Shown here: piece by piece, positions 1 to 7,349 of the stretch | How positions within the stretch are numbered: the stretch's first letter is position 1 | How the letters are laid out: every line of letters begins with the position of its first letter | Source of the DNA: a virus | DNA length: 26,052 bases | IMG/VR virus record: IMGVR_UViG_3300025400_000073 | Coordinates: 1-26,052 of that record | Strand: one strand, 5' to 3' | The notes under the pieces: generated by a model | What the model was told of the DNA's origin: nothing | What the model saw: the letters and a program-made list of their open reading frames with translations, nothing else | The model's database searches: none | Made by a program: the position numbers and the translations under genes

Positions 1-530
1 TCTATAAATGTAGCATTAATGGATCCATATTCCTGAATCATACTTTGCATCATACTAGCTAATTCTAATTCGTTACCTACACCAGCACTTTTATCTGCTT
101 GTTTGCCTTCATCCTTGACCGACACGTTTACAGGAGAACCATCAAATACAATTACACCGGCACTACTGATTTCTGGAATTATAATTATACGTGGTTTCGC
201 GGCAGGGAATTTTTTTTGAAAATATTGTAAAATATTGTTTAGTACAAGTTGACGATATTTTGTTTTTGCTTGACCGGATGGTATTTGTACTATTGCATGT
301 ACGCGATTTCCATTAACTTTGATCTTTTTGTAACCAGCTTGAGATAGTAGCTGTTGTACTATTTCTTTGTTTATTCTATTAGCACCAGGGTCTTTTGCTG
401 GAGCAGGTTTTGCTTTAGCAACCGGTTTGGGTGCTGATTTAGCAACTGGACTAGTTTCGGGCTTAACCGGTGCTTTAGTTGTTGCAACTGGGGCTTCTTT
501 AAGTAAGTTAATTAGTTCACGCATTCTCAT
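1..530 (-). CDS. Partial gene: protein with head-targeting-like leader and Ala/Pro/Lys-rich linker
   Basis: The reading frame is open from an ATG at 528-530 to the window edge, about 176 codons with the C-terminus missing. The first residues, MRMRELINLLKEAPV, form a short amphipathic helix ending in L-K-E|A. That resembles the T4 capsid-targeting sequence followed by a prohead-protease site. Residues about 13-47 are a low-complexity Ala/Pro/Lys linker. A folded domain follows, with the strand-like stretch PRIIIIPEIS and a VIVFDGSPV segment. I do not recognise this domain. The start is chosen because a late box (538-545) lies 7 nt upstream and no Shine-Dalgarno is present. A second in-frame ATG two codons later is the alternative. 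I infer a packaged or virion-associated protein; the function is unknown. Confidence 0.7.
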   Translation of the reverse strand, partial: MRMRELINLLKEAPVATTKAPVKPETSPVAKSAPKPVAKAKPAPAKDPGANRINKEIVQQLLSQAGYKKIKVNGNRVHAIVQIPSGQAKTKYRQLVLNNILQYFQKKFPAAKPRIIIIPEISSAGVIVFDGSPVNVSVKDEGKQADKSAGVGNELELASMMQSMIQEYGSINATFI

Positions 531-537
531 AGTTAAG

Positions 538-545
538 TATTTATC
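538..545 (-). promoter_or_regulatory. Late promoter box GATAAATA for the left partial gene
   Basis: The minus strand reads GATAAATA, matching the NATAAATA late box of T4-like phages. It overlaps the stop codon of the upstream cytidylyltransferase-cupin gene and ends 7 nt before the ATG at 530. By T4 geometry transcription would start about 2 nt before that ATG, giving an almost leaderless RNA. It would add late expression to a gene at the end of an early operon. Confidence 0.6.
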
Positions 546-1275
546 TACGCTCTATATCTTCTTCAGAGCACTCAGGTCCGTACTGTATTTCTATCATTTT
601 AAGCGGGCTAGGGAATGGGTTAGCTAGTTGATGCCATTCTGTACGTGCTACAAAGTAGCTACCATGTACTCCTAATGTGGTTATACCAGTATCGTTTTTA
701 ATCTGCGCCATGCCCTCAGTTACTTTCCAATACTCGCTACGCATACGATGCCGTTGCATACTTAACTGTTTGCCCGGCTCGACTACTAGTTCCTTAACTT
801 TTGTTCCTGGAATGTCATATAACACTCGGTAATAGCCCCAGGGGCGGTAGGTTTTAGGCGCTTTCCAGTCCTCAAGGATCCAGCTACTACTATTGGCCTT
901 ATCTTCGCCGCCAACGCCAAACACAAACTCCACACCCTCTACTGACATTTCAGGAATGTTTACGGCTGTACGATCTCCGCCGTTGGCAAATACAAACTCT
1001 GCGTAAGGGAATTGCTTTTTAGCCCATTCTAGTAGTTGACAGGCACTTCCGTCGCGGTCGTCAAACCCGTATACTGTATCAACTGATTTGATATTCATTA
1101 GGATCGTTTCACGTTCTAAGAAAGGCATAAATGCACGACCTTTTTTACGTTCTAGCCAAGCATCTGAGTTAAGGCCAACCATTAAAGAATCGCCTAGCTT
1201 ACGAGCCGCATTGAGATAGGCAATATGCCCGGAGTGTATAGGATCAAAGCCGCCTGTGGCGATTACAATTTTCAT
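541..1275 (-). CDS. Bifunctional nucleotidyltransferase-cupin (cytidylyltransferase + type II phosphomannose isomerase-like domain)
   Basis: Residues 1-135 form a cytidylyltransferase-like nucleotidyltransferase of the TagD/RfaE2 class. The nucleotide-binding motif GGFDPIHSGH (8-17) contains HxGH, and NSSSWI (about 128-133) takes the place of the usual C-terminal ISSTxI motif. Residues 137-244 form a cupin like the C-terminal isomerase domain of ManC/type II PMI proteins (KTYRPWGYY, then MQRHRMRSEYW, then WHQLANP and EIQYG). Visible metal-ligand candidates are H176, E181 and H215; the second His of the usual HxH is Met178. Known family chemistry is activation of a sugar or polyol phosphate with CTP and sugar-phosphate isomerisation. 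Which substrate is used here is unknown. The ATG overlaps the methyltransferase stop (TAATG), so translation is probably coupled. Confidence 0.82.
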   Translation of the reverse strand: MKIVIATGGFDPIHSGHIAYLNAARKLGDSLMVGLNSDAWLERKKGRAFMPFLERETILMNIKSVDTVYGFDDRDGSACQLLEWAKKQFPYAEFVFANGGDRTAVNIPEMSVEGVEFVFGVGGEDKANSSSWILEDWKAPKTYRPWGYYRVLYDIPGTKVKELVVEPGKQLSMQRHRMRSEYWKVTEGMAQIKNDTGITTLGVHGSYFVARTEWHQLANPFPSPLKMIEIQYGPECSEEDIERR

Positions 1276-2030
1276 TAGTCTGTTATTTGATAAATGTTTT
1301 TATCTAACCAATTTACTATGGTATCTTCTAGTCTAGCATATCCGTATTTGTTTACGCTGTTTATTATACTATCGTTAACTAAACCTTTATCAGCTAAGTC
1401 ATACCAAGTAGCATCGCTAGTCATCGGTTGATATGGACTTGCGTATGTTGCTGCATATAACCAAGGTGTGTTTGGTTTACGATAAAAATACGCATCCTTG
1501 CAATCAAACCCGCTAACGGCTAGCATGTACATTAAATTTAATATATTGTAACTATAAAATTGATTGTTATAGTTTGATACTGTTAATCTATTATATGTTA
1601 GATAAGTTGTTTGCGGAACAGATAATACCAACATACCATTTTCATTAAGGGACTGTTTCCAAATAGCCAATGTAGATAACGGATTTCTTACGTATTGCAA
1701 ACTATCATGGCACCAAATTAAATCTGCCTTGCGTGGAAGTGCAACATTTTCAAAGTCTTGAGCAAGCGGAACTAGGTTCGGACTTTTAGTTAAAAAATCT
1801 GGCTCAATTTGTTTAATATCTTTGTCAACTGCATAAACTGTATAGTTGCGTGGTTCCGGTGGCTCGTCTCTTGTTTCTAAAGTAGCCCACCAACTGGCAT
1901 CAAATCCAGCACCACAGCCCATATCTGCAATAACAGATAGATTGTCTAAAAAACTATCATAACAATATAATAGGTTTAATACTTCTAGACTGTGTTCGTG
2001 ACTATCGTATGCGTTTCTAAACGGGGCCAT
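1275..2030 (-). CDS. Class I SAM-dependent methyltransferase
   Basis: A 251-aa Rossmann-fold methyltransferase. Motif I is IADMGCGAGFD (about 34-44), the acidic strand-2 end is VYAVDKD (65-71), motif IV is DLIWCHDSLQYV, and the strand after it carries LNENGMLVLSVP. The C-terminal 90 residues are rich in Tyr/Asn and probably form the acceptor-recognition part. The substrate cannot be read from sequence; the layout resembles small-molecule or sugar methyltransferases more than DNA methyltransferases, since there is no DPPY/NPPY motif. It overlaps the upstream small gene by 14 nt, and its stop overlaps the start of the cytidylyltransferase-cupin gene, so the two enzymes are probably made together and may act on the same glycan or metabolite (inference). 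Confidence 0.8.
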   Translation of the reverse strand: MAPFRNAYDSHEHSLEVLNLLYCYDSFLDNLSVIADMGCGAGFDASWWATLETRDEPPEPRNYTVYAVDKDIKQIEPDFLTKSPNLVPLAQDFENVALPRKADLIWCHDSLQYVRNPLSTLAIWKQSLNENGMLVLSVPQTTYLTYNRLTVSNYNNQFYSYNILNLMYMLAVSGFDCKDAYFYRKPNTPWLYAATYASPYQPMTSDATWYDLADKGLVNDSIINSVNKYGYARLEDTIVNWLDKNIYQITD

Positions 2031-2271
2031 TAGTTAATATTTCCATTACTAGTTTTTCTTTTAATCGTTGTAATTTAGGTTCAAGTTGATGACATGCTTC
2101 AGCAATCTCAGTGTCGGTGCCCCAGCCACGTTGTGTAGATAAATGGTATGCCAACTTAGCTACTGAGTCTTTTTCTAATTGTATATCTATAGCATCGTGC
2201 TTGGGCTTTGCCTGACAACAAAGATCAAACTCATCCAATAATTCCGTGGCTCGTTGCTTCCAATCTATCAT
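2017..2271 (-). CDS. Small helical protein, unknown function
   Basis: An 84-aa protein starting MIDWKQRATELLDEFD and ending LVMEILTNGPV. I chose the ATG at 2269-2271 because it forms an ATGA overlap with the stop of the upstream UvsY-like gene. A longer frame back to 2367 would lie entirely inside that gene and is unlikely. The protein looks all-helical and charged, with two adjacent cysteines in DLCCQ and a QRGWGTDTEIA segment. No family recognised. It lies in the recombination operon between a UvsY-like protein and a methyltransferase, overlapping both. Confidence 0.65.
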   Translation of the reverse strand: MIDWKQRATELLDEFDLCCQAKPKHDAIDIQLEKDSVAKLAYHLSTQRGWGTDTEIAEACHQLEPKLQRLKEKLVMEILTNGPV

Positions 2272-2723
2272 GAAACAGTAATATCTTCCATTCCTGCTGT
2301 ACGCAATCGAACAACGTGTCCTAGCATAAAGTTCTTTGACTCTATTCCCTTCATAACACCCAACCATTTGTTACGTAGTAATGCTACTTCGTTAATGATA
2401 GTTTCCATATCAATGACTTCATCTTCGGCCTCAGCATACTTTTCAGCATCGCGGCTTGTTAAAGCTCTTGCGTAGGCTTCCAAATATTTTTTATAGTGCT
2501 TTTGGCGTATCTTACGTAACTGTATATTTAAGTGTTCCAATACTGCTTCGATTTCTTGTAGTTGATTAAAACGGTGTTCTGTTTCGCCGGGTAAGTTGCT
2601 TAGTTCTCGTTCAACTTTACCCTGTATTTTAATGTCGGCTTTAGCCGCAGATAATTCCCGCTCATAATAATCTATAAAAGCGGGAATTTCTCCTAGATTG
2701 CTAACAACCTTATTATACCACAT
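2268..2723 (-). CDS. UvsY-like recombination mediator (tentative)
   Basis: A 151-aa, highly charged helical protein. The central coiled coil (about residues 20-85) is followed by KYLEAYARAL, EVIDMETIINEV and a C-terminal helix, KGIESKNFMLGHVVRLR. The layout of a basic Tyr-rich helix, an acidic turn, a long helix and a final I-x-x-(R/K)-(G/N)-F segment resembles T4 UvsY (137 aa). UvsY loads UvsX onto gp32-covered ssDNA. Position supports this: it is the second gene after uvsX in the same overlapping operon. Sequence similarity judged by eye is weak, so it could instead be an unrelated conserved coiled-coil protein of T4-like phages. It starts at TAATG overlapping the upstream stop. Confidence 0.5.
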   Translation of the reverse strand: MWYNKVVSNLGEIPAFIDYYERELSAAKADIKIQGKVERELSNLPGETEHRFNQLQEIEAVLEHLNIQLRKIRQKHYKKYLEAYARALTSRDAEKYAEAEDEVIDMETIINEVALLRNKWLGVMKGIESKNFMLGHVVRLRTAGMEDITVS

Positions 2724-2953
2724 TACCAGTCGCCGTCTTCGTCTTCTTCATCAACCTCGTCGTCTGCAGAGTACTCTTTAAGAGCTTTCTTTAACGTACC
2801 ATCGGTGCCGCCAAACTCTTTAAGTTCTTGGTCGCCTAACATATCAACCATGACACTCATTAAGTTATCTGCACACTCCTGACGATCCTTTGCAGGAACG
2901 TACTGTTTCATAATAGTATATAGTTCACTGAGAACTTCTACGTCAATTGTCAT
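2723..2953 (-). CDS. Small acidic protein next to uvsX, unknown function
   Basis: A 76-aa protein with an N-terminal helical half (VEVLSELYTIMKQYVPAKDRQ) and a very acidic C-terminal tail ending DEEDEDGDW. The acidic tail with a terminal aromatic residue recalls tails that contact ssDNA-binding or recombination proteins, but no domain is recognised. Its ATG overlaps the uvsX stop (ATGA, 2950-2953), and its own stop overlaps the next start (TAATG). Strict coupling to uvsX suggests a recombination accessory role (inference). Confidence 0.7.
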   Translation of the reverse strand: MTIDVEVLSELYTIMKQYVPAKDRQECADNLMSVMVDMLGDQELKEFGGTDGTLKKALKEYSADDEVDEEDEDGDW

Positions 2954-4083
2954 TCTGTAACTTCCTCTTTCTTAGATTTCTTAGACTTTGTTTCTACTTC
3001 TTCAATAATCTCACCAGTTTCTTCATCAATTGTTACAGGAGCAACTGCTTCTTTGTGATGTGGATTGTCAATAAAGTCTTTCATTACTTTGTCTAAGCAA
3101 TTATCTTCATTACGTTCCCATGCCTTACGGAACTTCTTAATAATTTCGCCGCCTGTAACTGTATAAACTAAACTGTTACCTTCCTTCTTAAGCATGTCTT
3201 TACCTTCAAACAAGTCAACTAGTCCAGAGTAGGGATTCATACCTTCTTCGTACGGAATCTTAACCTGTACTGATTCAAAAGGTTTAGCATAACGAGTTTT
3301 CATAATCTTACAAGCGGCACGGATGCCTTTTACTTCTGAGATCTTGTTGCCATCTTCGTCTTCTTTTAGTTTTAACTTACGCATTGCCACAACGATAGAG
3401 GAAGCGTAGATAAAACCCTGTCCACCGCTGATTTTGTCATCGGGATCAAACATATCCTGTGATGCGTATGTGTGTGCTGTACACACTAGTCCTAGATTCA
3501 AACTACCAAACATATTAACACAGTTACGAACTAGTGCAGCAAGTGCTTTGGGCTTACGACCCATATCGCCTTTCATATCGCCTGCTTCGAATTGGTTAAC
3601 GTCTGTTGGGGTTAGCAACATACCCAATGAGTCAACTACAAACAAGACTTTTGGACGCTCTAACTCGGGTAGTGTTTTGTATTCCTTGACAAACTCGCTG
3701 ATCATCTTACCTACATCGTCGATCATAGCCATATTTAGTTTCAGAAGTTTGTCTTCTGATGTGTCTACATTGAGTGCGTGTAACCACTTTTCATCAAGTG
3801 CGTTTTCGCTATCAACTAGGATAACATAAATGCCTTCCTTCTGTGCATTAGCAACTAAGTTACCCGAACAGATAAACGATTTACCTGCGCCAGATTCTCC
3901 AGCAAACACAGTAACTTTACCTAGTGGCACACCTTTATTAAAGTCGCCACTGATTAGATAGTTAAGAGCATAGTTGTTTGTACTGATCCAGTCTGTAGGA
4001 TCTGTAAAGCCAACGGAGATACCGTCGATACTTTTTGTAATGCTCTTACGAAATTTTGATACGTCAAATGGTTTAGTTGCCAT
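2950..4083 (-). CDS. uvsX: UvsX, RecA-like strand-exchange recombinase
   Basis: A 377-aa protein, close to T4 UvsX (391 aa). It polymerises on ssDNA and catalyses ATP-driven strand exchange for recombination-dependent replication and repair. The Walker A motif is GESGAGKS (62-69); Walker B is VLFVVDSLG with Asp151. The L1/L2 region carries EAGDMKGDMGRKPKALAALVR and SGGQGFIYASS, typical of UvsX. The C-terminal 30 residues are acidic then Lys-rich (KSKKSKKEE), a likely partner- or DNA-binding tail. A good Shine-Dalgarno, AAGGAAAA, precedes the ATG and lies inside the 3' end of the upstream radical SAM gene, which overlaps by 11 nt. Confidence 0.95.
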   Translation of the reverse strand: MATKPFDVSKFRKSITKSIDGISVGFTDPTDWISTNNYALNYLISGDFNKGVPLGKVTVFAGESGAGKSFICSGNLVANAQKEGIYVILVDSENALDEKWLHALNVDTSEDKLLKLNMAMIDDVGKMISEFVKEYKTLPELERPKVLFVVDSLGMLLTPTDVNQFEAGDMKGDMGRKPKALAALVRNCVNMFGSLNLGLVCTAHTYASQDMFDPDDKISGGQGFIYASSIVVAMRKLKLKEDEDGNKISEVKGIRAACKIMKTRYAKPFESVQVKIPYEEGMNPYSGLVDLFEGKDMLKKEGNSLVYTVTGGEIIKKFRKAWERNEDNCLDKVMKDFIDNPHHKEAVAPVTIDEETGEIIEEVETKSKKSKKEEVTE

Positions 4084-5227
4084 GATAGTTTTCCTTGATG
4101 TTATATAAATCTTTAAAAATTTTACTGCTATCTAAATTGCGTCGCTGATCCAGTATATATAGCTGTTCCAACGAACCTGCAAAATCTTTTACAATTGGTT
4201 GATCTAAGTAGTTTAACATATTCTTATAGCTATCTTCAAGTAGATATCCAGGTTGTTTACTAATTCGTTCTACCAATGTTTCCTTAACTGATTGTAACAC
4301 AGAATCTGGTAAATGTCTAATGTTTAGGTGTTCTGGAGTAAGCAATGGACCAATGATAAATGAGTTATTATGGAATCCTAATCCCGTTAGATAATCCACA
4401 CACCCAAATATTGTTTGATAGTTTAATATAAAGTGTAGCATATTAAAACTGATCTTATGGTCTCGCTGTTTAATAGCAGTTAGGTTATCCAAAAAGTCTG
4501 TCCATTTACCGCCATATCTAATGTACTCAAATTCTTCTTCAATAGTTTCTACACTGACAATCCAATGTACATTTTTAAATTCGCAGATGCGATCAAATAC
4601 TCGAGTATCTACTTTACTCAGGTTTGTATTAATACGTAGATTAACATCTGGATCTAATAAGTCTAATAATTCTAAATTCTCTTTCATCAGCAATGGCTCG
4701 CCACCTGCTAGATAAACGTGCTTTAATTGTTTTGCATGTCGAAATATGTACTCTTTAAAGTCGGCACGTTGTTTGTCAGTTGGAACTTGTTGTTGAGTAT
4801 TTAATTCGTCTGCCCACTTACTGCTAAAGCGTGGACCACAATATGTACAAGCAAAGTTACATAGGTTAGTCCAGCGTACATCAATTGTATGTAGATCAAA
4901 GTTGTTAACTCGATATGTATCTAATGGTATTTGTTTAAGTTCTCTAATATAAAATTTACGATCACTAACAATATCAAAACTTGTTTTACCTACTTCCAAA
5001 TTATGACAAGGCTGACAGTTACTAGGCTTTTGTTTATCAATGATCATTGCTTGCCTAGCAACATTAATATTATTAGACAGTATATCTTCTATTTTGTCAT
5101 TACAAATATTTCCCAATCTACTGGCACTACGAATACAGTTCTTAACATCACCGTCAAAGTTGTACATAAGCCCAGTCCAGGGCATAGGACAAAATGCAGG
5201 ATTAGTTAATACGTCTTTAGGTGTCAT
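4073..5227 (-). CDS. Radical SAM protein with N-terminal Cys-rich (twitch-type) auxiliary region
   Basis: A 384-aa radical SAM enzyme. The CxxxCxxC motif that holds the [4Fe-4S] cluster is CNFACTYC (C123, C127, C130), and the SAM-binding GGEP is at 175-178. An N-terminal region has further cysteines (C13, C31, C42, C71, C74), consistent with an auxiliary Fe-S cluster of the twitch/SPASM kind. Family chemistry is 5'-deoxyadenosyl radical modification of a peptide, sugar or nucleoside; the substrate is unknown. It starts at an ATGA overlap with the SDR gene and overlaps uvsX at its end. It is one of two radical SAM genes flanking the SDR gene. Confidence 0.87.
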   Translation of the reverse strand: MTPKDVLTNPAFCPMPWTGLMYNFDGDVKNCIRSASRLGNICNDKIEDILSNNINVARQAMIIDKQKPSNCQPCHNLEVGKTSFDIVSDRKFYIRELKQIPLDTYRVNNFDLHTIDVRWTNLCNFACTYCGPRFSSKWADELNTQQQVPTDKQRADFKEYIFRHAKQLKHVYLAGGEPLLMKENLELLDLLDPDVNLRINTNLSKVDTRVFDRICEFKNVHWIVSVETIEEEFEYIRYGGKWTDFLDNLTAIKQRDHKISFNMLHFILNYQTIFGCVDYLTGLGFHNNSFIIGPLLTPEHLNIRHLPDSVLQSVKETLVERISKQPGYLLEDSYKNMLNYLDQPIVKDFAGSLEQLYILDQRRNLDSSKIFKDLYNIKENYHGN

Positions 5228-5775
5228 TGTTTGCGAAATGGTACAAGTGATATTTCAGGAATCCATAAATCTGGACCAGCCGAATCTAATATTTTAACTA
5301 GAGTTTCTGCCCATACAGCAGGATCTGCCATACCAGGTCTTGGCTCATCGTGAAACTGTGTATTAACTGCGCCTGGGCGCACTAGAATAATTCTAGGACC
5401 TTTTTTACTGTGACGCAGTTGCATACACGCTTCTTCTAGTGCTACTTTTTGTACACGATATTCGTCCATGTCAAATCCCGGAATTGGATTAACTGGCATT
5501 CTAGTCATGTGTGTACTAACTACAATAATTTGTTTCTTAGGTTCTGCGATCCATCGTTGAAATACATCAAACAATAAATCTGTTTGTGCGTATCCTGCCT
5601 GAGCATTGTTAATAAAAATATCAGCTGGTTCTATTTCTGTGGCTATCTTAGGAACACTTTTAATATTGTGTCCATTACTACGACTAAGCCCAATAATTTC
5701 GTGTCCCTGCTCTGCGTAAATTCTAGCAAGCTCTTTACCAATGCCCTGTGAGTGTCCTGTAATTGCTATTTTCAT
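5224..5775 (-). CDS. Short-chain dehydrogenase/reductase (SDR)
   Basis: A 183-aa protein, shorter than the usual ~250 aa SDR but with the core complete. The cofactor loop is TGHSQGIG (6-13), NNA is at 56-58, the likely catalytic Ser is in VVSTHM (S87), and the YxxxK pair is Tyr106/Lys110 in EYRVQKVALE. After the active site comes RPGAVNTQFHDEPRPG, the usual P-G motif. Expected reaction is NAD(P)-dependent oxidation or reduction of a hydroxyl/keto group, for example on a sugar. It has ATGA-type 4-nt overlaps with radical SAM genes on both sides, so the three products are probably made in fixed ratio and may act in sequence (inference). Confidence 0.85.
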   Translation of the reverse strand: MKIAITGHSQGIGKELARIYAEQGHEIIGLSRSNGHNIKSVPKIATEIEPADIFINNAQAGYAQTDLLFDVFQRWIAEPKKQIIVVSTHMTRMPVNPIPGFDMDEYRVQKVALEEACMQLRHSKKGPRIILVRPGAVNTQFHDEPRPGMADPAVWAETLVKILDSAGPDLWIPEISLVPFRKQ

Positions 5776-6707
5776 ATATCTCTCAATAATTCTTGATCTA
5801 ACATAAACCCGTTTAATTCAAGTTGGTTGTTTCTGTCTACTGCAACTTTGCCGGGAATAACATCAGCATAAGGTAATGTCATATTGTTCTTGTACTTAAC
5901 ATTTAATTCGTCTGGCGTATTTAAAAGTGCCCAAGAATGTAGTAAATTGTGTTCTGCTACAAATGATTTAATGTTATCAAAGTCGCTAATGTTTAATGCG
6001 CTGACTGTGGTCCACGTATTTAATTCTGTCAGTGGCATAGACTTGTAGGTCATTAGGTTTGTATAAAACTTATCCCACTTAATGGGCCAACGCACACGAT
6101 CGTGTACTTCCCCAATGCCATCTAAGCTAACTGTAACTGTAACTTCAATACCACGTGCTAGTACTTCTGCCAATTCGTCAATGATTAAACTACAATTAGT
6201 ATTAACTCTGATGCTACGAACATTCTTGGGCAAGTTTGCTAATATTCGTCGATAGTTTTTACTAGCACTAGGTTCACCACCGTTTAAATCTAAATGTACA
6301 ATACGATCTTGCGGTAATGACCAAAAGCCCTGTGTATTATCCACAATAGGATATGTCTTACTAGTTAAGCTACCAATCTTTGTGCTTAGTCCCTCGTGGC
6401 AAGTTAAGCAAGCACTATTACATACATTGTCTAATACTCCACCTACAATTAAATAGTCTGGATTAGTTTGTTTCTTATCGAACTCTATTGCGTTTAGTCT
6501 AATGCTTGTTCCGTTTACTTCTTCTGTTTGCTGACAACGGATACACTCTGCCGGCCAGTCCATGTATCCACGTAAGACTCTATTCCATTTACTAGAATCC
6601 ATGTCCTCTAGTGTACTAAACTTGGGTGCATTAACCATGTGGCCACAACGGCTAACTGTGCCATTGTGATTAAAGCGTACAAAGTGATCTAGTCTAGGAC
6701 AGCGCAT
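5772..6707 (-). CDS. Radical SAM protein (second copy type)
   Basis: A 311-aa radical SAM enzyme with C96, C100 and C103 in CNSACLTC, and LDLNGGEPSAS with GGEP at 143-146. Extra cysteines at C3, C21, C55 and C58 (SRCGH, CIRC) suggest an N-terminal auxiliary cluster, as in the other radical SAM gene of this operon, but the two proteins are quite diverged. Later barrel strands show IRVNTNCS and VTVSLDGIGEVHDRVR, typical of SPASM/twitch enzymes. The substrate is unknown. It overlaps the sulfotransferase gene by 19 nt and the SDR gene by 4 nt. Confidence 0.85.
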   Translation of the reverse strand: MRCPRLDHFVRFNHNGTVSRCGHMVNAPKFSTLEDMDSSKWNRVLRGYMDWPAECIRCQQTEEVNGTSIRLNAIEFDKKQTNPDYLIVGGVLDNVCNSACLTCHEGLSTKIGSLTSKTYPIVDNTQGFWSLPQDRIVHLDLNGGEPSASKNYRRILANLPKNVRSIRVNTNCSLIIDELAEVLARGIEVTVTVSLDGIGEVHDRVRWPIKWDKFYTNLMTYKSMPLTELNTWTTVSALNISDFDNIKSFVAEHNLLHSWALLNTPDELNVKYKNNMTLPYADVIPGKVAVDRNNQLELNGFMLDQELLRDI

Positions 6708-7303
6708 AATTCCTTGCTTCGTAATATTGTTTCTTCGTATAGTAATGGGTACTTCATTTTAATATGAGCAAGTACCATATTCATTTTAACTGCTTGCCCA
6801 AGAAAGTCTTCGCATAGGATTTTATCTAACTGTAAATAGAACCAAAGTTTTTGATTGTTATCAAAGTAATCGACTAGTGCTTGGTCTCGTGTAAGAGTGT
6901 TCCAAGTTTCGCCTAGATCGTTGTCTAGTTCTTTTACAGATTTAAAAGTCATCCATACGTCGGGATTAAACCTAACTAAGTTTACTATCCAATGGAACTG
7001 TAGAGCAAAGTGTCGATCTAAGAACAGGTATTGATCAATCATTGTCAGTGCTGTAGCACGATCAAGATGTGGATTGTAGCGTAAGTATGTTTGTACTCCG
7101 CTTACGTAACGTTCAAACGGATCACGGAGAAATATCTCAACGTGCCCCATTTTAGCAATTCTGTCGGTATTGAGTGTGCTGATAGCTTTTTCAACTAGGC
7201 CACTGCTACCATTTTTATATATAGGATAGACGTAACGATTTGGGGTGAGTTCAATCACCTGGATCTCGTCCGGGAATAATACGGGGTCTAAGTAACCGAG
7301 CAT
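6689..7303 (-). CDS. Sulfotransferase-like protein (PAPS-dependent fold)
   Basis: A 204-aa protein with both PAPS-binding signatures of the sulfotransferase family. The 5'-phosphosulfate loop is IYKNGSSG (about 28-35), and the 3'-phosphate motif is FLRDPFERYVSG (58-69). The rest is helical, as in the Sulfotransfer_2-like group. Expected reaction is transfer of sulfate from PAPS to a hydroxyl, usually on a glycan. Phage proteins of this type have no proven substrate that I can name. It is the first gene after gp32, starts 10 nt downstream of a UUCG-type hairpin, and has no visible Shine-Dalgarno. An active enzyme would need host PAPS. Confidence 0.75.
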   Translation of the reverse strand: MLGYLDPVLFPDEIQVIELTPNRYVYPIYKNGSSGLVEKAISTLNTDRIAKMGHVEIFLRDPFERYVSGVQTYLRYNPHLDRATALTMIDQYLFLDRHFALQFHWIVNLVRFNPDVWMTFKSVKELDNDLGETWNTLTRDQALVDYFDNNQKLWFYLQLDKILCEDFLGQAVKMNMVLAHIKMKYPLLYEETILRSKELCAVLD

Positions 7304-7312
7304 AAAGAAAGA

Positions 7313-7332
7313 GTGGGGACCGAAGCCCCCAC
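7313..7332 (-). terminator. UUCG-loop hairpin between gp32 and the modification operon
   Basis: On the minus strand GTGGGGGC-TTCG-GTCCCCAC forms an 8-bp GC-rich stem (one G-U pair) with a cUUCGg tetraloop. It begins 17 nt after the gp32 stop and is followed by TCTTTCTTT, a poor U-tract. It could be a partial terminator or an RNA-stabilising 3' end that makes gp32 mRNA more abundant than the downstream operon. Confidence 0.7.
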
Positions 7333-7349
7333 ACCCTAATCAGGAAAGA

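Noticed and set aside
367-627. Plus-strand open frame of 86 codons
   Set aside because: It lies opposite the left partial gene and the cytidylyltransferase-cupin gene, has repetitive Gly/Ala/Leu codons expected from the antisense of the Ala/Pro/Lys linker, and has no ribosome site.
2272-2367. Longer N-terminus for the 84-aa gene
   Set aside because: It would be encoded fully inside the UvsY-like gene and reads as an out-of-frame shadow, while the ATG at 2271 forms a standard ATGA overlap.
3434-3829. 131-codon plus-strand frame opposite uvsX
   Set aside because: It is fully antisense to the conserved ATPase core of uvsX, is Ser/Leu-rich as expected for an antisense shadow, and has no promoter or ribosome site.
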